DNA of 64,000 nucleotides. It comes from Providencia stuartii. GTDB taxonomy: Bacteria > Pseudomonadota > Gammaproteobacteria > Enterobacterales > Enterobacteriaceae. The notes beneath the pieces were generated by a model, which made no database searches, had not been told where the DNA came from, and was given only the letters and a program-made list of their open reading frames with translations. This document shows, in pieces, positions 20,541-29,780 of this stretch (position 1 is its first letter; every line of letters begins with the position of its first letter). The stretch spans positions 3,596,001 through 3,660,000 of the forward strand of contig NZ_CP119546.1 in NCBI RefSeq assembly GCF_029277985.1, read 5' to 3'. Position numbers and translations under genes: made by a program.

Positions 20541-21401
20541 TTACAAGTGACTAATATAATCTTGTAATTTTTTTTCAAACTTTACCTTTAACCATTCTGG
20601 CTCTAATATTTTAATATTTGGGATCCAGTATTGGATTAAAGGTAAAATCTGTTTTTCACTCATTGCAGAACATGAAACTGTTAAATACTCACTATTTTCA
20701 TCAACAATATACTGATTTGGTAACACATCCCTTCTCTTGAAGTAATCAGATATTGATGATGAAACCTGTACTCGAACATTAAAATTATTATGGCTAGTCC
20801 ATGGGTCCTTACTTCCCATTAATATATTCAAAATATTATCATCTGGTGAAAATGTTACTTTGCTTACATCTAACCATTCAATTCTATTCAATGAAAATGA
20901 CTTAAGCTTCCCCTCTTCCATTGCATTCAAGTACCAAATCGTATTGTGACATACCAGTTTATAGGGATGTATTGTCCGATTTTTGTTTTTATAGAGAATA
21001 TGACATTCTCTTTTATTATCAATTGCATACCTTATTTTTTCATAATGTTTTTTTAAGTAACTCTTAATCTTATGCTCAATACCATTAAATTTAATGAGAA
21101 CACTTCTATTCTGAATAGTCTCAGGAATACTTTTCAGAAAAGATTGACTAAAATCAGGTAAATACTTATCTATGCCAAAAAAAGAAATCATTTTATAATA
21201 TTCGACAACTGTCGAAAAACCGTACTTCGAATTCCCTTTATGCTCTAAAATTAAGCTTAATGAATTCAAATCTCGATAAATTGTCCGCTCGCTGACTTTA
21301 AAACGAGAAGCTAGCTCACATTTATCGACTTCACCATAAAGATAAGTTTCGAGAATAATTGTCGCTAATCTGACTCCTTGATTTTTTTTATAGTCATCCA
21401 T
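20541..21401 (-). CDS. WYL-domain transcriptional regulator with DeoR/HTH_11-type helix-turn-helix
   Basis: A 286-aa regulator. The N-terminal helix-turn-helix (about residues 8-55) contains LASRFKVSERTIYRDLNSL. The WYL domain (about 115-195) contains HPYKLVCHNTIWYLNAM, with the eponymous W-Y-L, and SFSLNRIEWLDV. The C-terminal WCX-like extension ends the protein (WIPNIKILEPEWLKVKFEKK). WYL regulators often sense nucleotides or nucleic-acid ligands and control phage-defence loci such as BREX (BrxR) and CBASS (CapW). It is the first gene of a four-gene operon of unknown function and probably autoregulates it, perhaps through the palindrome at 21490-21514. Confidence 0.85.
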   Translation of the reverse strand: MDDYKKNQGVRLATIILETYLYGEVDKCELASRFKVSERTIYRDLNSLSLILEHKGNSKYGFSTVVEYYKMISFFGIDKYLPDFSQSFLKSIPETIQNRSVLIKFNGIEHKIKSYLKKHYEKIRYAIDNKRECHILYKNKNRTIHPYKLVCHNTIWYLNAMEEGKLKSFSLNRIEWLDVSKVTFSPDDNILNILMGSKDPWTSHNNFNVRVQVSSSISDYFKRRDVLPNQYIVDENSEYLTVSCSAMSEKQILPLIQYWIPNIKILEPEWLKVKFEKKLQDYISHL

Positions 21402-21489
21402 TTTATCACCAACTATGATTTAGGTTAAGATTGATTGCACAAAGAATATCAAACTCAGTGACAAATAGCGTCAGTACAAAACTTTTTAT

Positions 21490-21514
21490 CGCATAAGATA
21501 ATTCTTATTATGCG
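21490..21514. promoter_or_regulatory. Candidate operator palindrome upstream of the WYL operon
   Basis: CGCATAA (21490-21496) and TTATGCG (21508-21514) are perfect inverted arms about 90 bases upstream of the WYL gene start. The 543-base region 21402-21944 otherwise holds only AT-rich noncoding sequence and no gene I can support. The site may be an operator for the WYL protein or an upstream terminator; not distinguishable here. Confidence 0.35.
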
Positions 21515-21944
21515 TTTCTCAATTTTTACTCCCTGTGATTTAAATTGACGATGAGATAAAAACACTTTTACTCAAAAATATTGTCATTTACTGCATGCGC
21601 TACAAAAATTAGCGCATTATGTTTTTAAAAAAGACAATCTAAATAAGTCGTTTTTAGTGACACATAACATAACTCATCAAACGAGTCATAATCATCTATT
21701 TTGTAATATCTTTATTATTCAAATAAAGAAAATAGGTTAAGTTAACGATAGAAGTGAAATAAGTTCGATTTAAAAAGCAAATTAACGAACGTGTAGTAAT
21801 GCACTGTAGATAAAATTTGGATGGTATTTATATTGAAATAATGCAAGAAAATAAGCAGAAAAATAGATTAAACAATTAAAAAAAATCATCTAGTTAAGTG
21901 TTAGCGTTGACTAAAAGCTAACACTTAAACCTATCAATTAATAT

Positions 21945-22331
21945 TTATTGCTGAGGAGTTTCATGTAAGTATACCCAAAGACAATGCTCTCCATCTACCT
22001 TAATACATACTGTGGAAGTTCGTAATAGCCATGAATCCGCTGTTTCATGTCGTTCTTGGTATTGTAGCCAACAATACTCCCCTGTATCTAAAATAGGTTT
22101 AATATCAGAAAGCGTGATCTTTAATGAAGGTCTTGTTCCCATATTATGATTAAATAAGGCGTTAATCTGTTCTAAACCGATGCGTTCTCCCTTTATTGTC
22201 ACCATGGCAAAATTTTTATCAAAGCTAGCTAATAAAGGCCCTAATGCATTCTGATCTTTACCAGTAAATACATTTTCAATCGAAATATGCAGATCTATCA
22301 CACTCTGCAATGCTTTTTCCATGTTACCCAT
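21945..22331 (-). CDS. NTF2-like (SnoaL/DUF4440-type) protein
   Basis: A 128-aa protein with no signal peptide. Its length and pattern, an N-terminal helix pair, a YxxF-type FDKNFAMV turn and a beta-rich C-terminal half (YCWLQYQERH, WLLRTSTVCIKVDGEHCLWVYLHE), fit the cone-shaped NTF2-like fold, a family of small ligand-binding or hydrolytic proteins. The substrate cannot be inferred. It follows the MFS gene by 3 bases and is probably cotranscribed with it. The start ATG at 22331 has AGAGAG upstream; a second ATG three codons later is possible. Confidence 0.65.
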   Translation of the reverse strand: MGNMEKALQSVIDLHISIENVFTGKDQNALGPLLASFDKNFAMVTIKGERIGLEQINALFNHNMGTRPSLKITLSDIKPILDTGEYCWLQYQERHETADSWLLRTSTVCIKVDGEHCLWVYLHETPQQ

Positions 22332-22334
22332 AGT

Positions 22335-23665
22335 TTATCTCTCTTTTAATACTGCGACTAATGACAGTAAACCGATAATCGCTGCGGCCATAAAAGTATA
22401 TTGATAGCGCAATAAGTCATTTTGGACGCTGACGACACTAAAAATAGACACCAACACGACCGTTCCTACACTGAACGCAACTTGGCGATTAATGTTCCAT
22501 AACACACTACCTTGCAATAAATCCTTCCCTGTAAAATCAATTAATGCACTGATCTGAGCAGTATTAGTACACAGCCCTCCACCTGCTCCCATTAATAAAT
22601 AAGCAACTATGAGTAAGGCCAAATCTGAGTAACTTGATACCCAAAACAGCAACATAATCCCTAAGCTATGAGTCGTAATTCCTACAAAAAATAGCGTTTT
22701 CTTACCAATCTGGTGATAGAGATAACCACCACTTAACATTGATAGCAAAGCCCCGCGGCATATAACAGCATAAACATGCCCGTCTGAGCTGCGCTAAAAT
22801 GTAAATTATTTTGTAAGTTAAAAATATTGAGTAAATTGACACCGGTAAATACACCAGGTACTGCGTAATAAACAATAAAAGCATTACGCAAATGACTATT
22901 TACGAGTAACTGAAAATTCAAAATAGGCGCCGAACATTTTTTGGCGTATTGAAGATATAAAACCAGAATAAAAGCAGAAAATAGAAAACTGCTCAGAGCT
23001 AGTACGGTACTGTGATAATCGTTATAAAAGGAAAAAGATAACAACAAGAACAGTAAACTAAAACTCACCATAATCAACCCTAATACATCAGGCTTTTCTC
23101 TTTGTTGCCGTCCATCATTTTTCACCCATGACCACGCTAAAATTGCCGCAAATAATGAAAAAGGCAGATTTGCGTAAAATACCCAGCGCCACGAGAATGA
23201 ATCAATAATCATTCCCCCTACCGCCGGAGAAAATGCAGGTGCAATTAGGGCGACAACCATAATTAAAGTTGAAATACGATGGCGCTCTTTACCTGGAAAT
23301 AGCTCAAAAACAAGCGCCTGTCCCACAGGGATCAGTAACCCACCAGCAACACCTTGAATAAAACGCCAAATGATCAAGCTATAAATTGAATGGCTCAGTC
23401 CACACAATAAAACACTGACTGAGAATAACAGCATAGACAGACTGAGCAGCTTTTGGTTACCTAATTGTCCTGCTAGCCATAAACTCAATGGCATGATCAA
23501 GACTAAACCTAAGATATAACTATTAGCGACCCAAGCCACCATTGATTGGCTGGTAGAAAACGCTGAAGCAATATCAGGCAATGCAATCGCTGACATAAAA
23601 ATATTAATACAGTCGATAAAGAAGCCAATTAAAAAAACAGTTGCGATTTTATATCGATAAGACAT
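22335..23665 (-). pseudogene. MFS drug/efflux transporter, frameshifted
   Basis: Two open frames, 22733-23665 (310 aa) and 22335-22748, together encode one transporter of the multidrug MFS class. The first part has the N-terminal helices and the GQLGNQKLL loop-2 motif. The C-motif-like block AFSPAVGGMIIDSFSWRW at about residues 140-160 marks a drug antiporter. The frame breaks at the G-run complementary to 22751-22754. Adding one G gives a continuous LLYAAGALLSMLSGGYLY and the second part supplies the last helices. As written the protein would end after LCYQC, losing the final third. CGGAGG precedes the start. It is divergent from a LysR gene that probably regulates it. Sequencing error in the homopolymer is a real alternative. 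Confidence 0.85.
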
Positions 23666-23763
23666 ACCTACCTCCGGCGCACAAGAGTAGGTATTCCCCC
23701 TTTCTTTGTCGATATAAGAGGATTAAACTCATTGTTTAATAATGGCAAACAATCAGACTGATT

Positions 23764-24657
23764 ATGCAAAAAAACCTTAAGCAAATAACCACTTTTCTAC
23801 AAGTGGTTGATTCGGGATCTTTTACCAAAGCGGCTGATATTTTAGGCATGAGCCGCTCTATGGTCAGTATTGATATTAAACAATTAGAGATACGGTTGAA
23901 TGTCAGCCTGCTCATACGTAATACACGTAATATTGCCCTCACCGAAGCAGGAAAACATTTTTATGATGACTTTAAACGTATCCAATTAGAGATAGAAGAA
24001 GCGTTTGAAAGAAGCCAAAATTTAGCAACCAATGTCACAGGCTTACTGCGTTTTTCATCCACTAATGAATTTGGACAACGTTATATTTTGCCATTACTCC
24101 CTGAATTTTGCCGTCTTTATCCTAAATTACGACTGCAATACAGTTTCAATTCTTCATTAGATGATTTAGTCACCGAAAAATTAGATCTTGCAATACGTTT
24201 AGGTAATTTAAAAAGCTCATCCCTAAAAATACGTAAAATTGGTGAATACCAAATCTCTATTGTGGCAGCCCCTGAATTATTAAAACACTATCCCGTTAAA
24301 GGGATTAACGATTTAGCACAAATTCCTTGGATTACCCATTCATTACTGAATTGGCAAGATACACAATACGTCCTAAAAAATACGCTAGGGGAAAAATACC
24401 CTCTTCCCATCATAAAAGGCCAATATGAATCGAATTCGGCAGCGGTGATCCACCAAATGGTACTGGCCTCTCTTGGGGTCGCTATCTGTCCTGATTGGCT
24501 CGTCAATGATGATATTCATGCAGGGCGTCTCATTCGTTTACTACCTGAGTTTTATCTACCTTCACAGAATATTCAGCTACTTTATCCCAATAGCACCACT
24601 CTACCTGCAAAAACTCGTGTATTTATTGATTACTTAGTTGGAAAATTTAGCCTATAA
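23764..24657 (+). CDS. LysR-family transcriptional regulator
   Basis: A 297-aa LysR-type regulator. The N-terminal winged helix-turn-helix contains FLQVVDSGSFTKAADILGMSRSMVS (residues about 9-33) and the RNTRNIALTEAGKHFY wing. The C-terminal periplasmic-binding-protein-like effector domain runs from about residue 90 to the end. It most resembles the CrgA/DhcR-like LysR branch used for efflux and stress genes. It starts 98 bases from the divergent frameshifted MFS gene, so the natural inference is that it controls that transporter and the NTF2-like gene. The effector is unknown. A hairpin follows its stop. Confidence 0.9.
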   Translation: MQKNLKQITTFLQVVDSGSFTKAADILGMSRSMVSIDIKQLEIRLNVSLLIRNTRNIALTEAGKHFYDDFKRIQLEIEEAFERSQNLATNVTGLLRFSSTNEFGQRYILPLLPEFCRLYPKLRLQYSFNSSLDDLVTEKLDLAIRLGNLKSSSLKIRKIGEYQISIVAAPELLKHYPVKGINDLAQIPWITHSLLNWQDTQYVLKNTLGEKYPLPIIKGQYESNSAAVIHQMVLASLGVAICPDWLVNDDIHAGRLIRLLPEFYLPSQNIQLLYPNSTTLPAKTRVFIDYLVGKFSL

Positions 24658-24661
24658 AAAA

Positions 24662-24687
24662 GCCGTGTCCTATCGCAACACGGCCTA
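24662..24687 (+). terminator. Candidate terminator after the LysR gene
   Basis: GCCGTGT-cctatcgca-ACACGGC forms a 7-bp GC-rich stem directly after the LysR stop. It is preceded by an A-run and followed by CTAAAAA, so it lacks a good plus-strand T-run and may instead serve transcripts arriving from the minus strand. Confidence 0.5.
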
Positions 24688-24813
24688 AAAATAACATTTC
24701 TACGGTTAATAACGCTAAAAACGACTCAGCAATTAATAATGAAAGAGCTAGGCCAGACTATGTATGAATGAGCGTCATTAGCAATAGTGAAATATTAAAG
24801 TATGACGCATATA

Positions 24814-25914
24814 TTAAAGGGTAATCCAAAACACCCCATTCGCTTTAATAGCCGTAAACTGCTGTAAGAATTCCTGCAAATTTTGTTCAGGCTGTAAAGT
24901 TGTAAAAGTTTGCGGATGCATAAACTTAGCCATAGCTTCAATAGCAAAAATATTCATTGGGTTATTATAGAAGTTATGATAAATCGCCATGACATGCTTC
25001 TCTTTCACTGCTGTCAGCGATGAAATTCCTTGGCGATCGACAAGCTTAGCCAATTGCTTTTTAGCCACCGTTGCATCTGCATCATAACCCAGTTTAACGG
25101 CCGTTGAGCGACGATTAAAATTCTGCCAATCTGCACCGGTTAATACATAAAATTCAGGGTTTAAGGTAATAATATTTTCAATTGAGCTTTCAGCACCTTT
25201 AGCCGGAAAACTGTCTTCCACTAAATTGTTACCACCCGCAAGGCTTGCTAAAACCCCAAAACCTGAACGACCATAAAGTTGGCAACAACTATCGGCAAAT
25301 AAGCCTGCATTAGCCTCAATTAATACCGACGGATACGGTTTTTTTAGCTGCCCTTCAATGGCGGCTAGTTTTTCTTGGTACAGTGTCGCAAAGCGGTTTG
25401 CACGTTCCTGAGTTCCTAATAATTCGCCTAATAACACAATACTTTTTGGCGTGTTATTGGCGATATCCATACGGAAGTCAATAAAAATAACCTTGATCCC
25501 TGCGGCTTCCAGTTGTGGCATAAATTGGCTATCGCGCATCGCTGCATAATTAGATTTATGCATTAATACCACTTCAGGCGCCAGCTCAAGTAATTTTTCA
25601 ATTTGAATGCCCGTTTCGCGGGTTTTTCTTAAGGTTGGTATGTTAGCTAATTCAGGAACCGCAGAAAAATAAGCCTGTTTTAAATCAGGCGCATACTGTT
25701 CTAACGAATCACTCCAGCCAACAATACGTGAGAAAGCATCTTTTCCCCCCGCAATATCGACCGATAAAATATCTCGCCCATCGATCAAAAATAGTTTGTC
25801 GACGGGAAGATCGACACTCACTTTGCGGCCTTGTAAATCAGTCATCACAGTGGGCGTTTTAGCTGATGCAATCACACTGACTAAACATAGTAACCCAGTT
25901 AATAGCCATTTCAT
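24814..25914 (-). CDS. Periplasmic iron/siderophore-type ABC substrate-binding protein
   Basis: A 366-aa exported protein with a signal peptide MKWLLTGLLCLVSVIASA. The mature part begins with the classical TDLQGRKVSVDLPVDKLFLID strand seen in cluster-8 (FepB/BtuF/FhuD) binding proteins, and later segments (PELANIPTLRKTRETGIQIEKLLELAPEVVLM) form the interdomain region. Such proteins bind Fe3+-siderophores, haem or cobalamin. No permease or ATPase gene is adjacent, so it must use components encoded elsewhere. It lies 62 bases downstream of the iutA-like receptor in the same direction, which makes a siderophore ligand likely. The exact ligand is not determinable from sequence. Confidence 0.85.
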   Translation of the reverse strand: MKWLLTGLLCLVSVIASAKTPTVMTDLQGRKVSVDLPVDKLFLIDGRDILSVDIAGGKDAFSRIVGWSDSLEQYAPDLKQAYFSAVPELANIPTLRKTRETGIQIEKLLELAPEVVLMHKSNYAAMRDSQFMPQLEAAGIKVIFIDFRMDIANNTPKSIVLLGELLGTQERANRFATLYQEKLAAIEGQLKKPYPSVLIEANAGLFADSCCQLYGRSGFGVLASLAGGNNLVEDSFPAKGAESSIENIITLNPEFYVLTGADWQNFNRRSTAVKLGYDADATVAKKQLAKLVDRQGISSLTAVKEKHVMAIYHNFYNNPMNIFAIEAMAKFMHPQTFTTLQPEQNLQEFLQQFTAIKANGVFWITL

Positions 25915-25976
25915 TCAATAACCTCATTGAGTCATAAAGATGAGCCATCAATAAGATGGCTCACAAGATATTCAAC

Positions 25977-28181
25977 TTAAAACGTCACACTATAATTCAA
26001 CGCAAAAGTTCTTCCTCTACCTTTATAGGTATACAGATCTGCTGCACCATAATTCGGACTATATAATTTTGGCGCACGTTGCCCCCAAATCGTGGTGTAA
26101 TCTTCATCCAGTAAATTTTCTACCGCAAAACTGACTTTACCAACTGGCAATAAATAACTGCTTAAGAAATCCACGGTATTATAACCATCAAGCTTGTTAC
26201 CATCCGCATCGGAAACATTAAAGGTTTGCTGGCTTTGTAAACGTAGAGACCAATCATTTGGCTCCCATCCCACATATGCAGTGACTTTTGATGGGCTAGC
26301 AAATTTAACGCTCCATTTCTCCCATTTACCATCCACTTTGGTTTCTGATTTTTGCAGATTAAAGTTACTACCAACACTCCAATCACTATCTTCAAAGAAA
26401 TAATCAACAGCCCCTTCCACGCCATAAATACGACGTTTATCTGACTTCATATAGATAGTCATATCCGCGTTATTAATGTCATAACTTCTGTCTGACAATG
26501 AATAATAAGCGGCAATTTGTGTGCGTAAATTATCTCCAGTATAGCGCCACCCCAGTTCATAGGAGTCAACTTTAATACCTTTCACTTTAGTATCATTAAT
26601 ATTAACGCTATTTTCTAATGCAAGATGCCCATTAGCATCTGGGGTTGCTGCATATTTCCCTGTTCCATAATATTTGGCAATATCGGGAATTTCAAAACCT
26701 TGAGAGAAATTAAACCATGTTTGCTGGTTTTCAGTTAAATTTGCCAATAAGCCTGCATTAAATAACAAGTTATTATAATCGGTATTCCCCCCCGGCACTG
26801 CATCGGCAGATTTAATTTTACCTTCTGCTATTTGCTGTTGTTGCGCATACCCAACAAAGTCATCCACTTTGTTTTCAGTATATTGATAGCGCACACCGCC
26901 GCTTAAAGTGAATATTGGATTAATATCGTAGCTACTTTGCAAGAAAGCGGCCATATTGGTTGTGGTATAACTTGGATAACGCCCAACTTGATAGGCTTTT
27001 TTCAAATCCATGCCACCCGATTCTTTCGCTTTATCTAAATTAAAGAACATTTGATTAGCACGAAATTGTTCGTGCTCAGCGTCAGCACCATACGTCAGCG
27101 TCAAATGATCAACCGGCTCGCTATTAAACGTCAGCTTAGTGCCATAGAAATTGGTTTTTTGATCAGAGGCGCTAATACTGGTGACATCCTTTGCCTTATT
27201 TAGCGTAGGGAATGGATAGAATTTTTGTGACTCATCACGATAATAAACTTGGGCAACAAAATCTTGCCCCCAAAGGTCACCATTCGAATATTGTAAATTC
27301 AGCATGTGACGCTCAGTCCCAGGTAAGCGATCTGAATTTAATTTATCACTATTATGAGCCTCGCCTTGGCCTTTCACCGCCGCAAAATCTTTGCCTAAAT
27401 AAAGCCCATGTTTACCATCGGACTCACTTTTATAATATTGAACCGTGGCTTGTAGCTGCTGATTATCATCAATATTAATAACCCCAGCGCCCATGACATC
27501 CAAGCGGTCAGAAAATTGTAGGCCTGTTTGTGTATTATCAATATTAATTGCCTTACCTTTGCCATCATACCAACCACCATAACGTTGATAGGCAACGGAT
27601 AAACGACCATGGGCGTTTTCATTCCCCCCACTCATGGCCGCGGCAATATTTTCATCATGATCTTTGCCATTACTAAAGCCGGTTTTTCCGCCAATTTGTA
27701 AGTCGACTTGTTTTTCTTCTTGGCCTTTTTTGGTGACAATATTAATTAATCCACCACTACTACCGCCACCATATAAAGAAGTGGCGCCAGAAATCACTTC
27801 AATATGGTTAATATTAAACGGGTCGATAGAATCTAATTGGCGGCTATCACTACGTGAAGAATTTAAACGGACCCCATCCACCATCACAATCATTGAGCGG
27901 CCACGCATATTCATACCGTAATTAGTACGCCCTTGACCGCTAACACTCATGCCGGGGATCAATTGTGACAGAATATCTTTTAACTCTTTACCTCCTTCTG
28001 CTTGCTGTTCTATTTCCGCATTATCGATAACCCAAGTAGTTTGAGCCATCTCCGACACACTTCGATAAGAACGCGTTGCCGAGACAGTCATTTCATCTTG
28101 TTTGTTTTCTGCTGCGAATGTTGCTGGTGCAATAAAAGAAGCAAAACATGGAGAGAGTATCCAAAGATGCCTAATTTTCAT
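25977..28181 (-). CDS. iutA: TonB-dependent ferric aerobactin receptor, IutA-like
   Basis: A 734-aa outer-membrane receptor. A signal peptide ends after AFAAE, and the TonB box (DEMTVSATRS) follows at the mature N-terminus. The plug domain contains MAQTTWVIDNAEIEQQ and LDSIDPFNINHIEVI; the C-terminal 22-strand barrel ends GRTFALNYSVTF with terminal Phe. Many blocks match E. coli IutA over the full length (for example RTNYGMNMRG, SSRSDSRQLDSID, GGVRYQYTENK), so ferric aerobactin or a closely related hydroxamate is the expected substrate. No aerobactin synthesis genes (iucABCD) are in the window, so it may pirate siderophore. A Fur-like site lies upstream at 28296-28315. Confidence 0.9.
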   Translation of the reverse strand: MKIRHLWILSPCFASFIAPATFAAENKQDEMTVSATRSYRSVSEMAQTTWVIDNAEIEQQAEGGKELKDILSQLIPGMSVSGQGRTNYGMNMRGRSMIVMVDGVRLNSSRSDSRQLDSIDPFNINHIEVISGATSLYGGGSSGGLINIVTKKGQEEKQVDLQIGGKTGFSNGKDHDENIAAAMSGGNENAHGRLSVAYQRYGGWYDGKGKAINIDNTQTGLQFSDRLDVMGAGVINIDDNQQLQATVQYYKSESDGKHGLYLGKDFAAVKGQGEAHNSDKLNSDRLPGTERHMLNLQYSNGDLWGQDFVAQVYYRDESQKFYPFPTLNKAKDVTSISASDQKTNFYGTKLTFNSEPVDHLTLTYGADAEHEQFRANQMFFNLDKAKESGGMDLKKAYQVGRYPSYTTTNMAAFLQSSYDINPIFTLSGGVRYQYTENKVDDFVGYAQQQQIAEGKIKSADAVPGGNTDYNNLLFNAGLLANLTENQQTWFNFSQGFEIPDIAKYYGTGKYAATPDANGHLALENSVNINDTKVKGIKVDSYELGWRYTGDNLRTQIAAYYSLSDRSYDINNADMTIYMKSDKRRIYGVEGAVDYFFEDSDWSVGSNFNLQKSETKVDGKWEKWSVKFASPSKVTAYVGWEPNDWSLRLQSQQTFNVSDADGNKLDGYNTVDFLSSYLLPVGKVSFAVENLLDEDYTTIWGQRAPKLYSPNYGAADLYTYKGRGRTFALNYSVTF

Positions 28182-28295
28182 GTGCCTAAGATCCTAATAG
28201 GTTGTCGTGTTTTTTTACAGGCCGCTGCCGATAACATTACGGCTTTTTATCCGGCTAAATTAGCGGATAATTTTAACTGATAATAAACATACTAT

Positions 28296-28315
28296 TAAGA
28301 ACTATTATCATTCTT
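28296..28315 (-). promoter_or_regulatory. Fur-like operator upstream of iutA
   Basis: On the minus strand AAGAATGATAATAGTTCTTA: the core ATGATAAT matches the Fur consensus and about 13 of 19 positions agree overall. The outer arms AAGAA/TTCTT are exact inverted copies. It lies about 115 bases from the start codon, consistent with iron repression of the receptor operon. Confidence 0.6.
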
Positions 28316-28574
28316 GCGTCTTTTTTTAGACATCGCCGACGGAAAGAAGAGGGAAAAGCAGAATATTTATAAATCAGAAAAAGAAATGTTGGAGAAGGTC
28401 AGACAAAAAGCAGGATTATCGAATCTTGAATTGCCATTAATGGACACTTATAAATAAAGTGGCTAGAAAGCGTTGCTCTAATTAAAACGATATATAAAAC
28501 AAATAGTAGGGTGTTTGCCTTTAATTAAACTAAAAACAAACACCACATTAACAAGGCTTTGATTTTGTACTACC

Positions 28575-28692
28575 CATGATATTTCAAGTGACAACGTTGC
28601 TGATTAGGTTCGCTCGTACTCGCCACAACATTTATCTGTGCTTAACGACTTGCTCACTTATCACCTAAGTTAAACTCAAATTATTTAGGGTA
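28575..28692. repeat. Dispersed palindromic element (copy C)
   Basis: GATATTTCAAGTGACAAC at the left and the inverted AACTCAAATTATTT at the right resemble the ends of copies A and B. The roughly 118-base element lies between iutA and hdeB. The rest of 28182-28702 is AT-rich leader and I see no convincing gene there. Confidence 0.5.
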
Positions 28693-28702
28693 TAAACTTA
28701 AC

Positions 28703-29002
28703 TTATTTTTTTGACGCTAAGTAATCTTGTAGTGTGCCTTCAGGATGTTTCTTACAGAACTCAACGATTTGTGGCGCTTCTGCAACACTCTGTTCTGTTA
28801 ACGCAACATAATCGCCACCTTTAAATTGTGTATCCATATTGGTGATCCACAATGCAACAGGTGCCCAGCTTTGTGGGTTCAGGTTAATATATTCCTGACA
28901 AGTCATTTTTTCAGGCGTGACAATATTCGAGTCCGCAGCCATCGCATTAAAAGAGAATGCTGCCATTGCAGCTAAAACGCTAGAGATAACAATCTTTTTC
29001 AT
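28703..29002 (-). CDS. hdeB: Periplasmic acid-stress chaperone HdeB
   Basis: HdeB is a small periplasmic chaperone that dissociates at low pH and prevents aggregation of periplasmic proteins. The 99-aa protein starts MKKIVISSVLAAMAAFSF (signal peptide, cleavage near AMAA). Its mature part contains MTCQEYINLNP, WAPVALWI, FKGGDYVALTE and IVEFCKKHPEG, closely matching E. coli HdeB with the two disulfide cysteines conserved. The start at 29002 has AAGAGG 8 bases upstream; a 12-codon extension to 29038 lacks a plausible signal peptide. No hdeA or hdeD is adjacent. It is monocistronic in an AT-rich setting. Confidence 0.92.
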   Translation of the reverse strand: MKKIVISSVLAAMAAFSFNAMAADSNIVTPEKMTCQEYINLNPQSWAPVALWITNMDTQFKGGDYVALTEQSVAEAPQIVEFCKKHPEGTLQDYLASKK

Positions 29003-29319
29003 TATAAACCTCTTATGTGTATAAATAATGCATAACAATGTGGCTGTTTATTTTTATCACAAACTTATTAAAGTTTATATAATCTTATTAGGATAATAAG
29101 ATTATAATAAAACAAAAGCGACCATCCAATTAAGTCATTTTAATAACAAAAAATAAGTCATTATTAATGACAACTAATTAACAACATAACAAAAAATTTT
29201 TTGCTGTTAAAAAGCTGAAATAAAAATACATACTAAAGAGAGTATAAATTATTATTGTTTAATATTTTTAAACTAATTAAAGGTTGGTCAATATCATAAA
29301 ATTAATTTATAAGAGAGCC

Positions 29320-29556
29320 TCAGTCATTATATTTAACTAAGCGACTAAAATGCTCAGATAGCTTGCTTAAAGAGCGGATGGAAGATACCGCCACTTCTTT
29401 ATTTGGATCTTTGCATAGTTCAATTAATCTAATCACTGCATCTTGTTGTTCTATTGTCGCTTTATAATCACCCAATGCGGAGATCGCCGCGATCTTGACA
29501 TCATCGTTACCACGAAAGGTTAACTCGATGAGTGTCCCTATAATTTGTTTTTCCAT
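29320..29556 (-). CDS. Small HEAT-repeat protein
   Basis: A 78-aa soluble protein consisting of about two HEAT-type helical repeats. Visible repeat signatures are VKIAAISALGDY and KEVAVSSIRSLSKL, each with the D/N-x-x-V-R/K-x-x-A/S-x-x-x-L pattern. HEAT proteins of this size usually act as protein-interaction scaffolds, such as phycobilin-lyase or partner-binding modules. No function can be assigned. The ATG at 29556 is chosen over an upstream TTG. The gene stands alone, with about 320 bases of AT-rich noncoding DNA to hdeB (29003-29319) and 220 bases (29557-29780) to the fimbrial remnant. Confidence 0.6.
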   Translation of the reverse strand: MEKQIIGTLIELTFRGNDDVKIAAISALGDYKATIEQQDAVIRLIELCKDPNKEVAVSSIRSLSKLSEHFSRLVKYND

Positions 29557-29780
29557 GAGTTTGCTCGTTATAACCAATTTGTAAATAAAATTTTATTATC
29601 ATTTTAAATTAAATCAGCAACAACATTCATCCGTATTAAAAAATATTTAAGATAACTAATTTCTAAATAACACTTATTATGTTTATATTTTGATAGTTTT
29701 CAATATAGTTAAAATAAAGAGTCATGTCTTACCTAAAGAAGCTACACTATTATTTTATTAATAAAAGAAGCACATAGTGG

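Noticed and set aside
28297..28457. Plus-strand frame ending SNLELPLMDTYK
   Set aside because: It looks somewhat protein-like but has no plausible start, overlaps the iutA Fur-like site and is short; possibly a gene remnant.
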